Origin: Lacticaseibacillus pabuli
GTDB lineage: Bacteria > Bacillota > Bacilli > Lactobacillales > Lactobacillaceae
Direction: 5' to 3'
Length of the DNA stretch: 64,000 nt
Assembly (NCBI RefSeq): GCF_028736235.1
Contig: NZ_CP117884.1
Location: 1,426,001-1,490,000, forward strand
The notes under the pieces were generated by a model. That model saw only the letters and a program-made list of their open reading frames with translations, had not been told where the DNA came from and searched no databases. A program made the translations under genes and the position numbers. Position 1 is the stretch's first letter, and each line of letters starts with the position of its first letter. Positions 1-7,336 of the stretch are shown piece after piece.

Positions 1-985
1 TGCCCTGACGCTGCATGTTACCCATGAACTGGTCCATCTGCTGCTGAACTTCGGTGTCGATCATGGCATCTGGAATTTGGTCAACAGTGGCGTTATCAAC
101 GGCACCTTTAAGTGCGGCTTCTTCGATTTCGCTGTTTGCCTTGTCAGACTTTTCCTTCTTCAGGTCTTCACGGACCTTCTTCTTCAAGTCGTCGAGGGTG
201 TCAACGTCTTCGTCAACGTCCTTGGCAAATTCGTCGTCAAGCTTAGGGAGTTCCTTAACTTTAACTTCGTGGATGGTCGTAGCAAATTCAGCTTCCTTGC
301 CGGCCAATTCCTTTGCCTGGTAGTCTTCTGGGAAGGTTACCTTAACAGTGACATCTTCTCCGGACTTGTGACCAACGAGTTGGTCTTCAAAGCCAGGAAT
401 GAAGCTGCCAGAGCCAAGTTCGAGGCTGTAGTTCTGAGCAGAACCGCCATCGAATTCCTTGCCATCAACAGTTCCCTTGTAGTCGATAACAACGGTGTCG
501 CCGTTCTTAGCAGCGTCATCGGTAACAACGAGTTCAGCCTGGTTCTGACGCTTTTCCTCGATGTTCTTATCAACGTCAGCAGCGTAAACGCGCTTGTTGA
601 TCTTAGGAACTTCAATCCCCTTGTATTCGCCAAGTTTAACTTCAGGCTTAACGGTTACAGTGGCCTTGATAACCCAGTTCTTACCGGCTTCCATGCTATC
701 GATGTCAATCTTTGGCTGGTCAACGGGTTCGATACCGGCTTCGTTAACAGCTGCTTCATAAGCATCTGGCAACAGGATGTTCAACGCATCTTCGTAGAGA
801 GATTCTTCACCATACATCTTGTTGAAGATTGTACGGCTTACCTTACCCTTACGGAAACCAGGCACGGTAATGTTACCGCGCACACGGGTGAAAGCCTGGT
901 CAAGGCCTTCCTTAATCTGATCCTGATCAATTTCAAAAGTTAGTTCGCCTGTAATGGCGTCCTTTTTGTTCCACTTTGCAGTCAT
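1..985 (-). CDS. tig: Trigger factor (partial, C-terminus beyond window)
   Basis: Ribosome-associated chaperone and peptidyl-prolyl isomerase that meets nascent chains at the tunnel exit. The reading frame is open from ATG at 985 to the window edge, giving about 328 of the usual 430-440 residues. The N-terminal ribosome-binding domain carries the signature GFRKGK in the segment [13 protein letters not shown] (about residues 37-50). An FKBP-type domain follows ([20 protein letters not shown], about residues 155-240), then the start of the helical C-terminal arms. The start is backed by a GGAGGAAAA ribosome binding site just upstream. It has its own promoter and a 5' hairpin (listed separately), and lies downstream of the tuf terminator. 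Confidence 0.96.
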   Translation of the reverse strand, partial: MTAKWNKKDAITGELTFEIDQDQIKEGLDQAFTRVRGNITVPGFRKGKVSRTIFNKMYGEESLYEDALNILLPDAYEAAVNEAGIEPVDQPKIDIDSMEAGKNWVIKATVTVKPEVKLGEYKGIEVPKINKRVYAADVDKNIEEKRQNQAELVVTDDAAKNGDTVVIDYKGTVDGKEFDGGSAQNYSLELGSGSFIPGFEDQLVGHKSGEDVTVKVTFPEDYQAKELAGKEAEFATTIHEVKVKELPKLDDEFAKDVDEDVDTLDDLKKKVREDLKKEKSDKANSEIEEAALKGAVDNATVDQIPDAMIDTEVQQQMDQFMGNMQRQG

Positions 986-1009
986 GGTTTTCCTCCGACA
1001 TTGAGTTGT

Positions 1010-1030
1010 CAGTACCGAGATTCGGTACTG
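1010..1030 (-). promoter_or_regulatory. 5'-leader hairpin of tig
   Basis: A perfect 9-bp inverted repeat (CAGTACCGA / TCGGTACTG) with a 3-nt loop lies between the predicted tig transcription start and its ribosome binding site. It would begin roughly 11 nt from the 5' end of the message. No T-run follows, so it is not a terminator. A role in mRNA stability or translation is inferred only. Confidence 0.6.
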
Positions 1031-1047
1031 CTAATGCATACTGTCTC

Positions 1048-1076
1048 ATGATACCCGAAAGCATTGAAAATGTAAA
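1048..1076 (-). promoter_or_regulatory. Sigma-A-type promoter of tig
   Basis: TTTACA (-35) and TATCAT (-10) separated by exactly 17 bp, about 60 bp upstream of the tig start codon and downstream of the tuf terminator. Sequence match only. Confidence 0.65.
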
Positions 1077-1128
1077 TCGAAAACGCCGGTTTGCGGCCAT
1101 TTTCGCCGATGTTTTTCTGTTTAAGACG

Positions 1129-1157
1129 CAAAAAAGCGCCTGCTTACGCAGACGCTT
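1129..1157 (-). terminator. Rho-independent terminator of tuf
   Basis: A 9-bp stem (AGCGTCTGC / GCAGGCGCT with one G-U pair) and a 4-nt loop, followed by a run of T on the minus strand, starting about 10 nt after the tuf stop codon. Confidence 0.85.
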
Positions 1158-1166
1158 TCAGTGTTA

Positions 1167-2357
1167 TTAGTCGAGGATTTCGGTAACAACACCGGCACCG
1201 ACAGTACGGCCACCTTCACGGACGGTGAACTTCGTGCCAAGCTCGATAGCAACAGGTGCAATCAAGTCAACTTCGAAAGTTACACGGTCACCAGGCATAA
1301 CCATTTCAACGCCATCTGGAAGTTCGATGACACCGGTTACGTCAGTCGTGTGGAAGTAGAACTGAGGACGGTAGTTGGAGAAGAATGGCGTGTGACGGCC
1401 ACCTTCATCCTTTGTCAAGATGTAGACTTCACCCTTGAACTTGTTGTGAGTCTGGATGGAACCTGGCTTAGCCAGAACCTGTCCACGCTCAACCTGGTCG
1501 CGGTTAATACCACGAAGCAGGACACCAACGTTATCACCGGCTTCACCAAGGTCAAGCGTCTTACGGAACATTTCCAGACCCGTAACAGTGGACTTGAGCA
1601 CTTCTGGCTTCAAACCGACGATTTCAACTTCATCACCAACGTGGACAGTACCACGGTCGATACGACCGGAAGCAACAGTACCACGACCAGTAATCGTGAA
1701 GACATCTTCAACAGGCATAAGGAAAGGCTTGTCGGTATCACGAACTGGGGTTGGGATGTATTCGTCAACAACGTCCATGAGTTCTTCGATAACCTTAACC
1801 TGTTCTGGATCGCCTTCAAGAGCCTTGAGGGCAGAACCCTTAACAACAGGAATGTCGTCACCAGGGAAATCATATTCGCTGAGCAATTCGCGAACTTCCA
1901 TCTCAACCAAGTCGATGAGTTCGTCATCGTCAACAAGGTCAGTCTTGTTGAGGAAGACAACGATGTAGTTAACACCAACCTGACGGGCAAGCAGAATGTG
2001 CTCACGGGTCTGTGGCATAGGACCATCAGTTGCGGCAACAACGAGAATAGCACCGTCCATCTGAGCAGCACCGGTGATCATGTTCTTGACATAGTCAGCA
2101 TGTCCTGGGGCATCAATATGAGCGTAGTGGCGCTTTTCAGTTTCGTATTCAACGTGGGCCGTGTTGATGGTGATACCACGTTCCTTTTCTTCTGGCGCAG
2201 CATCGATACTAGCAAAGTCGGTAGCCTTTGAAAGCCCCTTGTCAGCAAGTACCTTTGAAATTGCAGCGGTCAGAGTGGTCTTACCGTGGTCAACGTGACC
2301 AATCGTACCAATGTTAACATGTGGCTTGGTGCGGTTGTAGTGTTCTTTTTCAGCCAT
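1167..2357 (-). CDS. tuf: Elongation factor Tu
   Basis: GTPase that delivers aminoacyl-tRNA to the ribosome. The 396-residue protein is full length for the family. It shows the P-loop GHVDHGKT, the switch region [26 protein letters not shown] (G3), and NKTD (G4), then the beta-barrel domains 2 and 3 ending in VVTEILD. The start ATG has GGAGG 11 nt upstream, slightly longer than usual spacing. The gene is monocistronic: a strong promoter and 5' hairpin lie upstream and a terminator lies directly downstream. Confidence 0.99.
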   Translation of the reverse strand: MAEKEHYNRTKPHVNIGTIGHVDHGKTTLTAAISKVLADKGLSKATDFASIDAAPEEKERGITINTAHVEYETEKRHYAHIDAPGHADYVKNMITGAAQMDGAILVVAATDGPMPQTREHILLARQVGVNYIVVFLNKTDLVDDDELIDLVEMEVRELLSEYDFPGDDIPVVKGSALKALEGDPEQVKVIEELMDVVDEYIPTPVRDTDKPFLMPVEDVFTITGRGTVASGRIDRGTVHVGDEVEIVGLKPEVLKSTVTGLEMFRKTLDLGEAGDNVGVLLRGINRDQVERGQVLAKPGSIQTHNKFKGEVYILTKDEGGRHTPFFSNYRPQFYFHTTDVTGVIELPDGVEMVMPGDRVTFEVDLIAPVAIELGTKFTVREGGRTVGAGVVTEILD

Positions 2358-2448
2358 GAAAAAACGAACCTCCTGAGTATTTTGTAAGAAACCAGGACAG
2401 TCGTCTATCCCGAGAATTCTTTACGTATTAGTGTACTACATAGTATTC

Positions 2449-2470
2449 AGAAATACAAAGATGTATTTCT
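2449..2470 (-). promoter_or_regulatory. 5'-leader hairpin of tuf
   Basis: A perfect 9-bp stem (AGAAATACA / TGTATTTCT) with a 4-nt loop. It starts roughly 15 nt after the transcription start predicted from the tuf promoter. It has no following T-run. Its position near the 5' end suggests protection of the message, which is inference. Confidence 0.6.
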
Positions 2471-2491
2471 TGGAAAACATTTCCGAAGATG

Positions 2492-2520
2492 ATTATAACG
2501 GGTTTCAAGACCCGTGTAAA
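2492..2520 (-). promoter_or_regulatory. Strong sigma-A-type promoter of tuf
   Basis: TTTACA (-35), 17-bp spacer, consensus TATAAT (-10). The spacer is itself an inverted repeat, CGGGT-6 nt-ACCCG (2499-2514). The predicted leader to the tuf start is about 127 nt. No terminator is visible between the upstream gene and this promoter, so some read-through into tuf is possible. Confidence 0.8.
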
Positions 2521-2560
2521 CCATTGTATCAGTGAAATGCGTGTGTTTTCAAGATTTATT

Positions 2561-3475
2561 TCAAAAACTAAGCTTTGAAAGTTCATCCTGCATCCATGCA
2601 ATCAGTTTTGCATATTTGCTGTTTGGCTCCCCAGCAAGTGCCTTGGCAAATGCTGGGGGATCTTGAATGATTTGAGCCGCAACTGGATATAACAGTCCGA
2701 CCATCACCAGCACCATATCTTCTGGCATATTGCTATGCCCATCCGCGCGCATCGCATCGATGACTGCGCTAGCGGTTGGGTCAGCGAAGACATCCTTCGC
2801 CCACCGCGGATTGTAATGGTACGATTTGCCAAACAAATCAAACGTACAATCGTGGTCCAACTGGTTGTCCCTACCCCACGTAACCAGCGAGGTCCTTGTT
2901 GAGGCAGGTAGATCCTGATCACCCAGCGCCACCAGAACATCGGCCTGTGCTTCAGGACGGGGAATCCGGGGTAAATCGTCTTTCAAAATCGCGGACTGCT
3001 CGTAAATTGGGACAATGGAGATGTGACGCACCCGTTTGCGCGACGCTGCCAGTTCGGTTGCGTGTGTGCTCTGGTACTCCTTAGTGAAATTATCCAGACG
3101 CAAACGGTCAATCTCAGCTTCGCCGGCTTCAAAGGCCTGGTCGATAACCGCCTCTGCGACCTCAAAGTTCGGCATGGCCACGGCGAAATTCATCACCACG
3201 GTGCGGCCATCCTGAGCCTTAAGCAACATCCCCAGATGATCGACAACCACCGCTTCAGCATCCTGCAGCTTGTGCAAATGCATGTCAGCCTTTATGAGCT
3301 TGAGATAAGCACGCCGCACAACTGCCTGACTATCAGGATGAGCCGGCTTGATGCCCAAATATTGTTCAAGCAGTTGGGCCGCCCCCGCATAGTCACCGGC
3401 AGTGTACTTATCATAAGCGTTGGCCCGAATGAGCTTTGGATCAAACGCGTCGTGCATGCTGACAACTTTACCCAT
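2561..3475 (-). CDS. Helical-repeat (TPR-like) protein of unknown function
   Basis: About 304 residues. The N-terminal third (NAYDKYTAGDYAGAAQLLEQYL and the following helix pairs) looks like tetratricopeptide-type helical repeats. The rest is not recognised. There is no signal peptide or membrane segment, so it is probably cytoplasmic. It lies 14 bp downstream of rnjB and is likely co-transcribed with it. The ATG at 3475 is chosen because GGTGA sits 6 nt upstream; an in-frame TTG two codons earlier is possible. A link to RNA metabolism is suggested only by the neighbour. Confidence 0.7.
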   Translation of the reverse strand: MGKVVSMHDAFDPKLIRANAYDKYTAGDYAGAAQLLEQYLGIKPAHPDSQAVVRRAYLKLIKADMHLHKLQDAEAVVVDHLGMLLKAQDGRTVVMNFAVAMPNFEVAEAVIDQAFEAGEAEIDRLRLDNFTKEYQSTHATELAASRKRVRHISIVPIYEQSAILKDDLPRIPRPEAQADVLVALGDQDLPASTRTSLVTWGRDNQLDHDCTFDLFGKSYHYNPRWAKDVFADPTASAVIDAMRADGHSNMPEDMVLVMVGLLYPVAAQIIQDPPAFAKALAGEPNSKYAKLIAWMQDELSKLSF

Positions 3476-3489
3476 AGGCAATCACCAAA

Positions 3490-5172
3490 TTACTGACGCT
3501 TTGCGCTGTTTTGACTAGCTTCCATAATGACGGGCAGAATAACTGGCCGGCGCTTCGTCTGTTCAAACAGGTAACGTGACAAAGAATCACGGACATTTTG
3601 CTTCAAGTGACCCCAGTCGAATTCCTTGTTATCCAAGTCCTTCTGAATCGTCGATGACACGATGTTGCCACATTCCGCAAGCAAATCCTTGCTGGTTTTA
3701 ATGTAGACAAAGCCGCGACTCTGAATCTTTGGCCGCGCCACGATGCGCTTCTTCTTGCGGTCAATCGTGACCACCGCAATCATAATCCCATCTTCTGAGA
3801 GCATCTTACGGTCTCGGAGCACGATGTTACCAATATCACCAACGCCAATCCCGTCAATCATGGTATCGCCACCCTGGACGCTGCCATTGATGGACAAATG
3901 ACCCTTGGTGTAACCAATCACGTCGCCAATCTTAGGAATGAGCATGTGTTGCTCGTCAATCCCAACTTCTGCCGCAATGTGTGAGTGAGCGGCCAGCTGA
4001 CGGAATTCTCCTTCAACTGGTACCACGTACTGTGGGTGCAACATGTTGATCATGAGCTGCAAGTCCGTCTTGGAAGCATGCCCAGAAACGTGCATGTCGT
4101 CGGACACGGTCTTGACATCCCCACCGGCACGGTAAATTAAATCCTTTGTCCGTGCAAGGGTTGTTTCCATCGCATGGGATGGCGTGGAGACGATGTACAC
4201 CAAGTCACCCTCCGTAATGGTGACGGAGCGGTGCCGGGACGTTGCCATCCGTTGCAAGGACTTCAGGGGTTCGCCCATCCGGCCTGTTTCCAGAACAACA
4301 GTCTCTTCTGGGTTCAAATCCTTCATTTCCTTGGCTGTTGCCAGGATTTCAGGGTTAGGCAAACGCAGGTAGTTCATCTTGAGCGCGGTACGCACGATCT
4401 TTTCCAAATCGCGACCGGTCAAGACGACGCGCCGGTTGGTCGCCGCAGCGGCATTCAGCACCTGCTGAACCCGCATGATGTTGCTGGCAACACTGGCCAC
4501 GATAATGCGGCCCGTGTGGTACTGGAAGGCCTCATTAATGCTGTCGGAGATTTCGCGTTCACTCGCCATCTGGTATGGTGACTCAGCGTTAGCGGAATCA
4601 GAGAGCAACGCAATGACCTTCTTCTTGCCAATATCTGCAATCCGGGCGTAATCGGTCTGGTACATCTTGCTGGCACTCTGGTCGAACTTGAAGTCCCCAG
4701 TGTAAACCACTTGGCCAACTGGCGTATCGATGACGATACCCAATGAGCCTGGAATGGAATGGGTGGTCTTAAAGAAGCTGACCGTCACATTGTCAAAGTC
4801 AATGGCAGACTTTTCGTTGATCACGTGGAAGTTATGGAACTTCTTGGTCTTTGGGTGCTGGTTCGTGTACATCTTGGCCAACGCCAAGGTCAACTCGCTA
4901 CCAAAGACAGGCACTTTGTGGTCAGCCAGGAAGTATGGCAAAGCGCCAATCGCATCCGCGTGACCGTGTGTCAGGAAAATACCGACCACTTTGTCGGCAT
5001 TCTCTTCCAAATAATTCATGTCAGGGATGACAACATCAATCCCCATCAAGTCGCTGTCTGGGTACTTCAATCCGAAGTCACAGACAAAAATTTTGTCGTC
5101 AACCTCAATGGCGTACATGTTTTTTCCGCTTTCACGGACGCCACCAAGGATAACTAATTTCAGTTTAGTCAT
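3490..5172 (-). CDS. rnjB: Ribonuclease J2
   Basis: Metallo-beta-lactamase/beta-CASP ribonuclease of 560 residues, paralogue of the rnjA product in this window. The metal motif reads H69-G-H71-A-D73-A74 (HGHADAIGA) where RNase J1 has HGHEDH, so the last histidine is replaced by alanine. The same change is known in J2 proteins of Firmicutes, which act mainly as partners of J1; this is why J2 is assigned. The later beta-CASP motifs (SDSANAE, VSGHAS) are present. The start has a GAGGTGA ribosome binding site. Linkage with rpsO upstream and a helical-repeat gene downstream agrees with the family's usual setting. Confidence 0.95.
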   Translation of the reverse strand: MTKLKLVILGGVRESGKNMYAIEVDDKIFVCDFGLKYPDSDLMGIDVVIPDMNYLEENADKVVGIFLTHGHADAIGALPYFLADHKVPVFGSELTLALAKMYTNQHPKTKKFHNFHVINEKSAIDFDNVTVSFFKTTHSIPGSLGIVIDTPVGQVVYTGDFKFDQSASKMYQTDYARIADIGKKKVIALLSDSANAESPYQMASEREISDSINEAFQYHTGRIIVASVASNIMRVQQVLNAAAATNRRVVLTGRDLEKIVRTALKMNYLRLPNPEILATAKEMKDLNPEETVVLETGRMGEPLKSLQRMATSRHRSVTITEGDLVYIVSTPSHAMETTLARTKDLIYRAGGDVKTVSDDMHVSGHASKTDLQLMINMLHPQYVVPVEGEFRQLAAHSHIAAEVGIDEQHMLIPKIGDVIGYTKGHLSINGSVQGGDTMIDGIGVGDIGNIVLRDRKMLSEDGIMIAVVTIDRKKKRIVARPKIQSRGFVYIKTSKDLLAECGNIVSSTIQKDLDNKEFDWGHLKQNVRDSLSRYLFEQTKRRPVILPVIMEASQNSAKRQ

Positions 5173-5337
5173 TCTTTCACCTCAAAATAATATTCCCCGT
5201 CTTCACGGGACTCGGAACAAATTCACTTATAGATAGTGTACCACAAGCTCGCGCGGGCGCCTATTCGGGTGACTAGATAGGAACAAAAACAGAATTGTGA
5301 ACCAGGGCGAGGCGGTCTCCGATAACGTTTTGACGGC

Positions 5338-5373
5338 ACAAAAAGAGCAATGTCACTAACGCAACATTGCTCC
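5338..5373 (-). terminator. Terminator of rpsO
   Basis: Perfect 9-bp stem GAGCAATGT / ACATTGCTC with a 10-nt loop, followed by TTTTT on the minus strand. It separates rpsO from rnjB. The leader of rnjB (5173-5337) also holds a small CCCGT/ACGGG hairpin at 5193-5208 and an extended -10-like TGGTACACT near 5236-5246. Confidence 0.9.
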
Positions 5374-5415
5374 ATACTGTTTCATCACTTATTAAGTTAA
5401 GCGAAATTGCAGATT

Positions 5416-5685
5416 TTAGTGACGCAGGCCGAGGCTCTGGATCAGGGCACGGTAACGAACAACGTCATTCTTACGCAGGTAGCCAAGAAGGTTACGGCGT
5501 TGACCAATCTTCTTAAGAAGACCAACGTATGAGTGGTGGTCCTTCTTGTGAACGGACAAGTGGTCGTTCAGGGATACGATGTCAGCGGTCAAAACCGCAA
5601 TCTGAACCTCTGGTGAACCAGTGTCGCCGTCGTGACGAGCGTACTTTGCAATAATTTCGTTCTTCTGCTGCTTTGAGATAGCCAT
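5416..5685 (-). CDS. rpsO: 30S ribosomal protein S15
   Basis: 89 residues, full length for S15, a primary binder of 16S rRNA in the small subunit platform. Recognised by the family sequence from [20 protein letters not shown] through [24 protein letters not shown]. The ATG is preceded by AAGGTGG. It is a single-gene unit with a promoter about 95 bp upstream and its own terminator. S15 often represses its own mRNA through leader structure; the roughly 85-nt leader here could serve that role, but no specific element was recognised. Confidence 0.98.
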   Translation of the reverse strand: MAISKQQKNEIIAKYARHDGDTGSPEVQIAVLTADIVSLNDHLSVHKKDHHSYVGLLKKIGQRRNLLGYLRKNDVVRYRALIQSLGLRH

Positions 5686-5779
5686 TATGCTATACCACCT
5701 TAAATTAATGTTATTGCCTCAAACTGAGTAGTGTGCCGGTGGAGCGCAAAACTAAGTAAGGGTTCGCAATACAAGAGCT

Positions 5780-5808
5780 AGTTTACATGAGCTTCTGAAA
5801 ACTTGCAA
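5780..5808 (-). promoter_or_regulatory. Promoter of rpsO
   Basis: TTGCAA-17 bp-TAAACT with a TG before the -10 hexamer (extended -10). It fires away from the divergent rpsT promoter, whose -35 begins 30 bp further on. Confidence 0.7.
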
Positions 5809-5837
5809 GCTTAGTTGCAGAAAGAGTCTGAAATCCA

Positions 5838-5866
5838 TTGCCAGATGCCCCATCCTTCTGTATAAT
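5838..5866 (+). promoter_or_regulatory. Promoter of rpsT
   Basis: TTGCCA-17 bp-TATAAT, giving a leader of about 58 nt to the rpsT start codon. The rpsO and rpsT promoters are back to back. Confidence 0.8.
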
Positions 5867-5930
5867 GGCGTATGTTGAAACTTGGCAGTTTGCAACTTAT
5901 TAAAAAACCACCAATTCGGAGGTGAAACAA

Positions 5931-6185
5931 ATGCCACAGATCAAATCCGCCAAGAAGCGTGTTCTTACTCAGGAAGCAGCCCGTCAGCGTAACGCTAAGC
6001 AGCGTAACGCAATGCGCACTGCTGTCAAGAGCTTCAAGACCGCTAAGGAAGCTGATGCCGACAACGCCGCAGACCTTTTCAAGGCTGCTACGCGTGCCAT
6101 CGACATGGCTAAGAGCAAGGGTCTTATCCACAGCAAAAAAGCTGGTCGCGATAAGAGCCGTCTTGCAGCGATTAACAACAAGTAA
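5931..6185 (+). CDS. rpsT: 30S ribosomal protein S20
   Basis: 84 residues ([20 protein letters not shown] and onward), a small basic helical protein that binds the 5' domain of 16S rRNA. The ATG at 5931 is chosen because GGAGGTG lies 8 nt upstream; a start three codons earlier would overlap this site. It is the only plus-strand gene in the first 27 kb and has its own promoter and terminator. Confidence 0.98.
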   Translation: MPQIKSAKKRVLTQEAARQRNAKQRNAMRTAVKSFKTAKEADADNAADLFKAATRAIDMAKSKGLIHSKKAGRDKSRLAAINNK

Positions 6186-6200
6186 TCGAAAATGCAGTGA

Positions 6201-6227
6201 AGTCCGTCGCTTGCGATGGGCTTTTTT
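6201..6227 (+). terminator. Terminator of rpsT
   Basis: Stem AGTCCGTCG / CGATGGGCT (with G-U pairs) and a CTTG loop followed by six T residues. Confidence 0.8.
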
Positions 6228-6238
6228 GCACCCAAAAT

Positions 6239-6291
6239 AAAATCAGTCATCCGCCCGCGCTGAAGTATCGCGTGGCGAATGGCTGATTTTT
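6239..6291. terminator. Bidirectional terminator between rpsT and holA
   Basis: A long stem, about 15 bp with two G-U wobbles (AATCAGCCATTCGCC / GGCGGATGACTGATT), is flanked by T7 on the plus strand and a T-rich tract on the minus strand. It closes the holA transcript and gives rpsT a second stop. Confidence 0.8.
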
Positions 6292-7326
6292 TTATGCGCG
6301 CTTCTGTTTGCCTGTGTACTGCAAAATAAAAAGTTCAAAGCCAAGCGCTTTATCGAGTGTCCCCCGCTTCATCGCGGCCTCCGTGTTCACGAGGAGCATG
6401 TAGGCGGCATCCAAATCGGCGCGATTGACCCCACCCAATTTGCGCCAAGCGAGCTTAACTCGGTATGGGTGAACCTTGAGATTCGTTGCCGCTGCCCCCT
6501 GCGTATAGCCGCGATTTTTGAAGACATCGAGTTGAATGAGCAACCGAAACTGACCTTCAAGTAGGCTCACAAGTCGGAGCGGTTCCTCCTTCATCAGCAA
6601 CAAATCATGATAGATGCGCAAGGCAGTTTCCGCGTCGCGTTGCAAAATGGCATCCACCAAGTCAAACACAGAATCAGTTAGCTGTTTGGGTACCAAGCGC
6701 TCCACATCATCGCGTGTGATGGTCTTGGATTGCGCGGCATGCAGCAACAGGACCGGCATGGCCGCAACCATCGCGCTGTATTCGGCTTGCGTTCGGCTAA
6801 CCAGTGCATCTAACGCTGGCTCGTCGATACTAACATTGGCTGCGTTAGCCTGTTGCCGAATCACCGCCTTGGATTTAGCCTCGGTCATCGGACTGGCATC
6901 AATCTGTGTGGCCGCCTTCGTAATGGCTTTGACTAACTTCTTGCGGGCATCCAGCTTGGGATAAGGCGCAATAATGACCAAAACCGTTGAGGGAGACGGG
7001 TCCTGCACGTAGGCGAGCAGTTCACCCATGGCTTCTTCCTGCTTGGTCGCACCGCCACTCCCCGTGAGAAACTCAGGGTTCTCAATCACCACTTCGCGGT
7101 AGTCACCAAAAAAAGGTGGCTCGCTGAGTTCCTGTGTGGCGTTAGCTAACGGCGCCTCCTGCATGTCATAGCGGCCGTAATTCATGCTGAGCATGTCATC
7201 CGGAATAATCGACCGTAAGACGCGACGGCTTTCGTTAATGAGGGCGGCTTCGGTACCAAGCACCAAGTACACGGGGCTTGGCTGACCCTTTTTAATGGCT
7301 TGTTTTACTTGCGACAATTCTTGCAT
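6292..7326 (-). CDS. holA: DNA polymerase III subunit delta
   Basis: 344 residues. Delta subunit of the clamp loader, which opens the sliding clamp at primer-template junctions. Family features include the N-terminal SPVYLVLGTEAALINESR, the central AAA+-like fold, and a C-terminal helical domain (LLMKEEPLRLVSLLEGQFRL, then NLKVHPYRVKLAWRKL). The ATG at 7326 is preceded by AGGAGAG; longer in-frame starts run into comEC and are rejected. It follows comEC by 10 bp, the usual comEA-comEC-holA order. Confidence 0.95.
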   Translation of the reverse strand: MQELSQVKQAIKKGQPSPVYLVLGTEAALINESRRVLRSIIPDDMLSMNYGRYDMQEAPLANATQELSEPPFFGDYREVVIENPEFLTGSGGATKQEEAMGELLAYVQDPSPSTVLVIIAPYPKLDARKKLVKAITKAATQIDASPMTEAKSKAVIRQQANAANVSIDEPALDALVSRTQAEYSAMVAAMPVLLLHAAQSKTITRDDVERLVPKQLTDSVFDLVDAILQRDAETALRIYHDLLLMKEEPLRLVSLLEGQFRLLIQLDVFKNRGYTQGAAATNLKVHPYRVKLAWRKLGGVNRADLDAAYMLLVNTEAAMKRGTLDKALGFELFILQYTGKQKRA

Positions 7327-7336
7327 GGCACTCTCC

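Noticed and set aside
1161..2231. 356-aa ORF on the plus strand across tuf
   Set aside because: It is antisense to an unmistakable tuf gene; long antisense frames arise from the strong codon bias. The same applies to long frames opposite typA (24657-25841), ohyA (43684-44754), pyc (13448-14395), the GNAT gene (32253-33233) and tig (77-943).
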